Assembly: GCA_034505495.1 (NCBI GenBank)
Contig: JAPDQV010000032.1
Location: 1-45,947 of the forward strand
Reading direction: 5' to 3'
Source: a candidate division KSB1 bacterium
Lineage (GTDB): Bacteria; Zhuqueibacterota; Zhuqueibacteria; Residuimicrobiales; Krinioviventaceae
Length of the DNA stretch: 45,947 bases
Position 1 is the stretch's first letter, and every line of letters starts with the position of its first letter. The notes beneath the pieces are model-generated. The model did not search any database, was not told the DNA's origin, and saw nothing but the letters and a program-made list of their open reading frames with translations. The translations under genes and the position numbers were made by a program. Below, in pieces: positions 45,696 through 45,947 of this stretch.

Positions 45696-45947
45696 ATGAA
45701 GAACCTGCAAAAAGTTGCGGCCATTTTTCTCATTGCCCCTACCCTTTTGGCGCAGGGATCGCGCAAGGCGATTAATTTTTACGACAAAGAGAAGGAAAAT
45801 CGTACTATTTTTGTCGGATATTGCGACGTAAATTTTAATTTGACCACTGCACTTACAGTAACGGCATGGGTCAAATGGGCCGATACCGTTAATGTCCAAG
45901 ACCGATGGGCGAATATATGTTCCAACAACAGCCAAACGACCAGCGAC
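45696..45947 (+). CDS. secreted LamG-like protein, 3' end beyond the window
   Basis: The first 84 codons of a gene that runs off the window. A strong AGGGGAGG ribosome-binding site (45683-45690) precedes the ATG. A signal peptide ('MKNLQKVAAIFLIAPTLLAQG') leads into 'LTTALTVTAWVKWADTVNVQDRWANI', the opening strands of a LamG/concanavalin A-like lectin domain. In FCB bacteria such proteins are usually large, exported and carry a T9SS C-terminus, but that end is not visible here. Confidence 0.75.
   Translation, partial: MKNLQKVAAIFLIAPTLLAQGSRKAINFYDKEKENRTIFVGYCDVNFNLTTALTVTAWVKWADTVNVQDRWANICSNNSQTTSD

Overview
The window looks like a chromosome segment of an anaerobic bacterium of the FCB superphylum. 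Two large secreted proteins end in a type IX secretion (Por) C-terminal domain with the 'YPNPFNP' signature, there is a Bacteroidota-style TonB-dependent receptor with a carboxypeptidase-regulatory N-terminus, and there is an oxygen-sensitive glycyl radical enzyme. This combination fits lineages such as KSB1 or Calditrichota. That placement is inference; no rRNA, tRNA, CRISPR or insertion sequence is visible.

Layout. (1) 173-12557 is a metabolic and cell-surface region: a T9SS-exported repeat protein, a membrane methyltransferase-like protein, an unknown lipoprotein, a TonB-dependent receptor, a glycyl radical enzyme with its activase, and an M64-type peptidase. A soluble histidine kinase (12564-13925) lies convergent to it. 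(2) 14555-26241 is a nearly complete Tad (tight adherence) pilus locus: two almost identical Flp pilins, a divergent third Flp-like pilin, prepilin peptidase, TadE, CpaB, CpaC secretin, two tandem TadG-like proteins, CpaE, CpaF, TadB, TadC, and a DUF192-methyltransferase fusion. (3) 26495-28300 encodes a REC-PAS-AAA+-Fis sigma-54 activator. (4) 28541-42312 is a dense signalling island: receiver-only regulators, five histidine kinases, and an unusual trio made of a CheY-like protein, a zinc-ribbon protein carrying two FliM-like CheY-docking motifs, and a GspE/PilB-like ATPase that has lost its catalytic residues. (5) 42664 to the end holds a T9SS-exported metalloprotease and the start of a secreted LamG-like protein.

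Regulation. A 15-bp motif (ACGAAATATCGTGTC or a close variant) recurs upstream of the Flp pilins, of the small ABM-like gene at 28541 and of the secreted metalloprotease. In each case it lies 136-142 bp upstream of the -12 element of a sigma-54-like promoter. The pilin promoter is a strong match; the other two deviate at the -12 element. I infer that the adjacent sigma-54 activator binds this motif and co-controls pilin, protease and the entry to the signalling island.

Most interesting candidates: the CheY / FliM-like-motif zinc ribbon / pseudo-GspE module (30927-33418), the shared enhancer-promoter architecture, a structured RNA of about 120 nt between the pilin genes (14988-15110), the DUF192-methyltransferase fusion, and the glycyl radical enzyme with a Gly-Cys-Gly-Glu active site.
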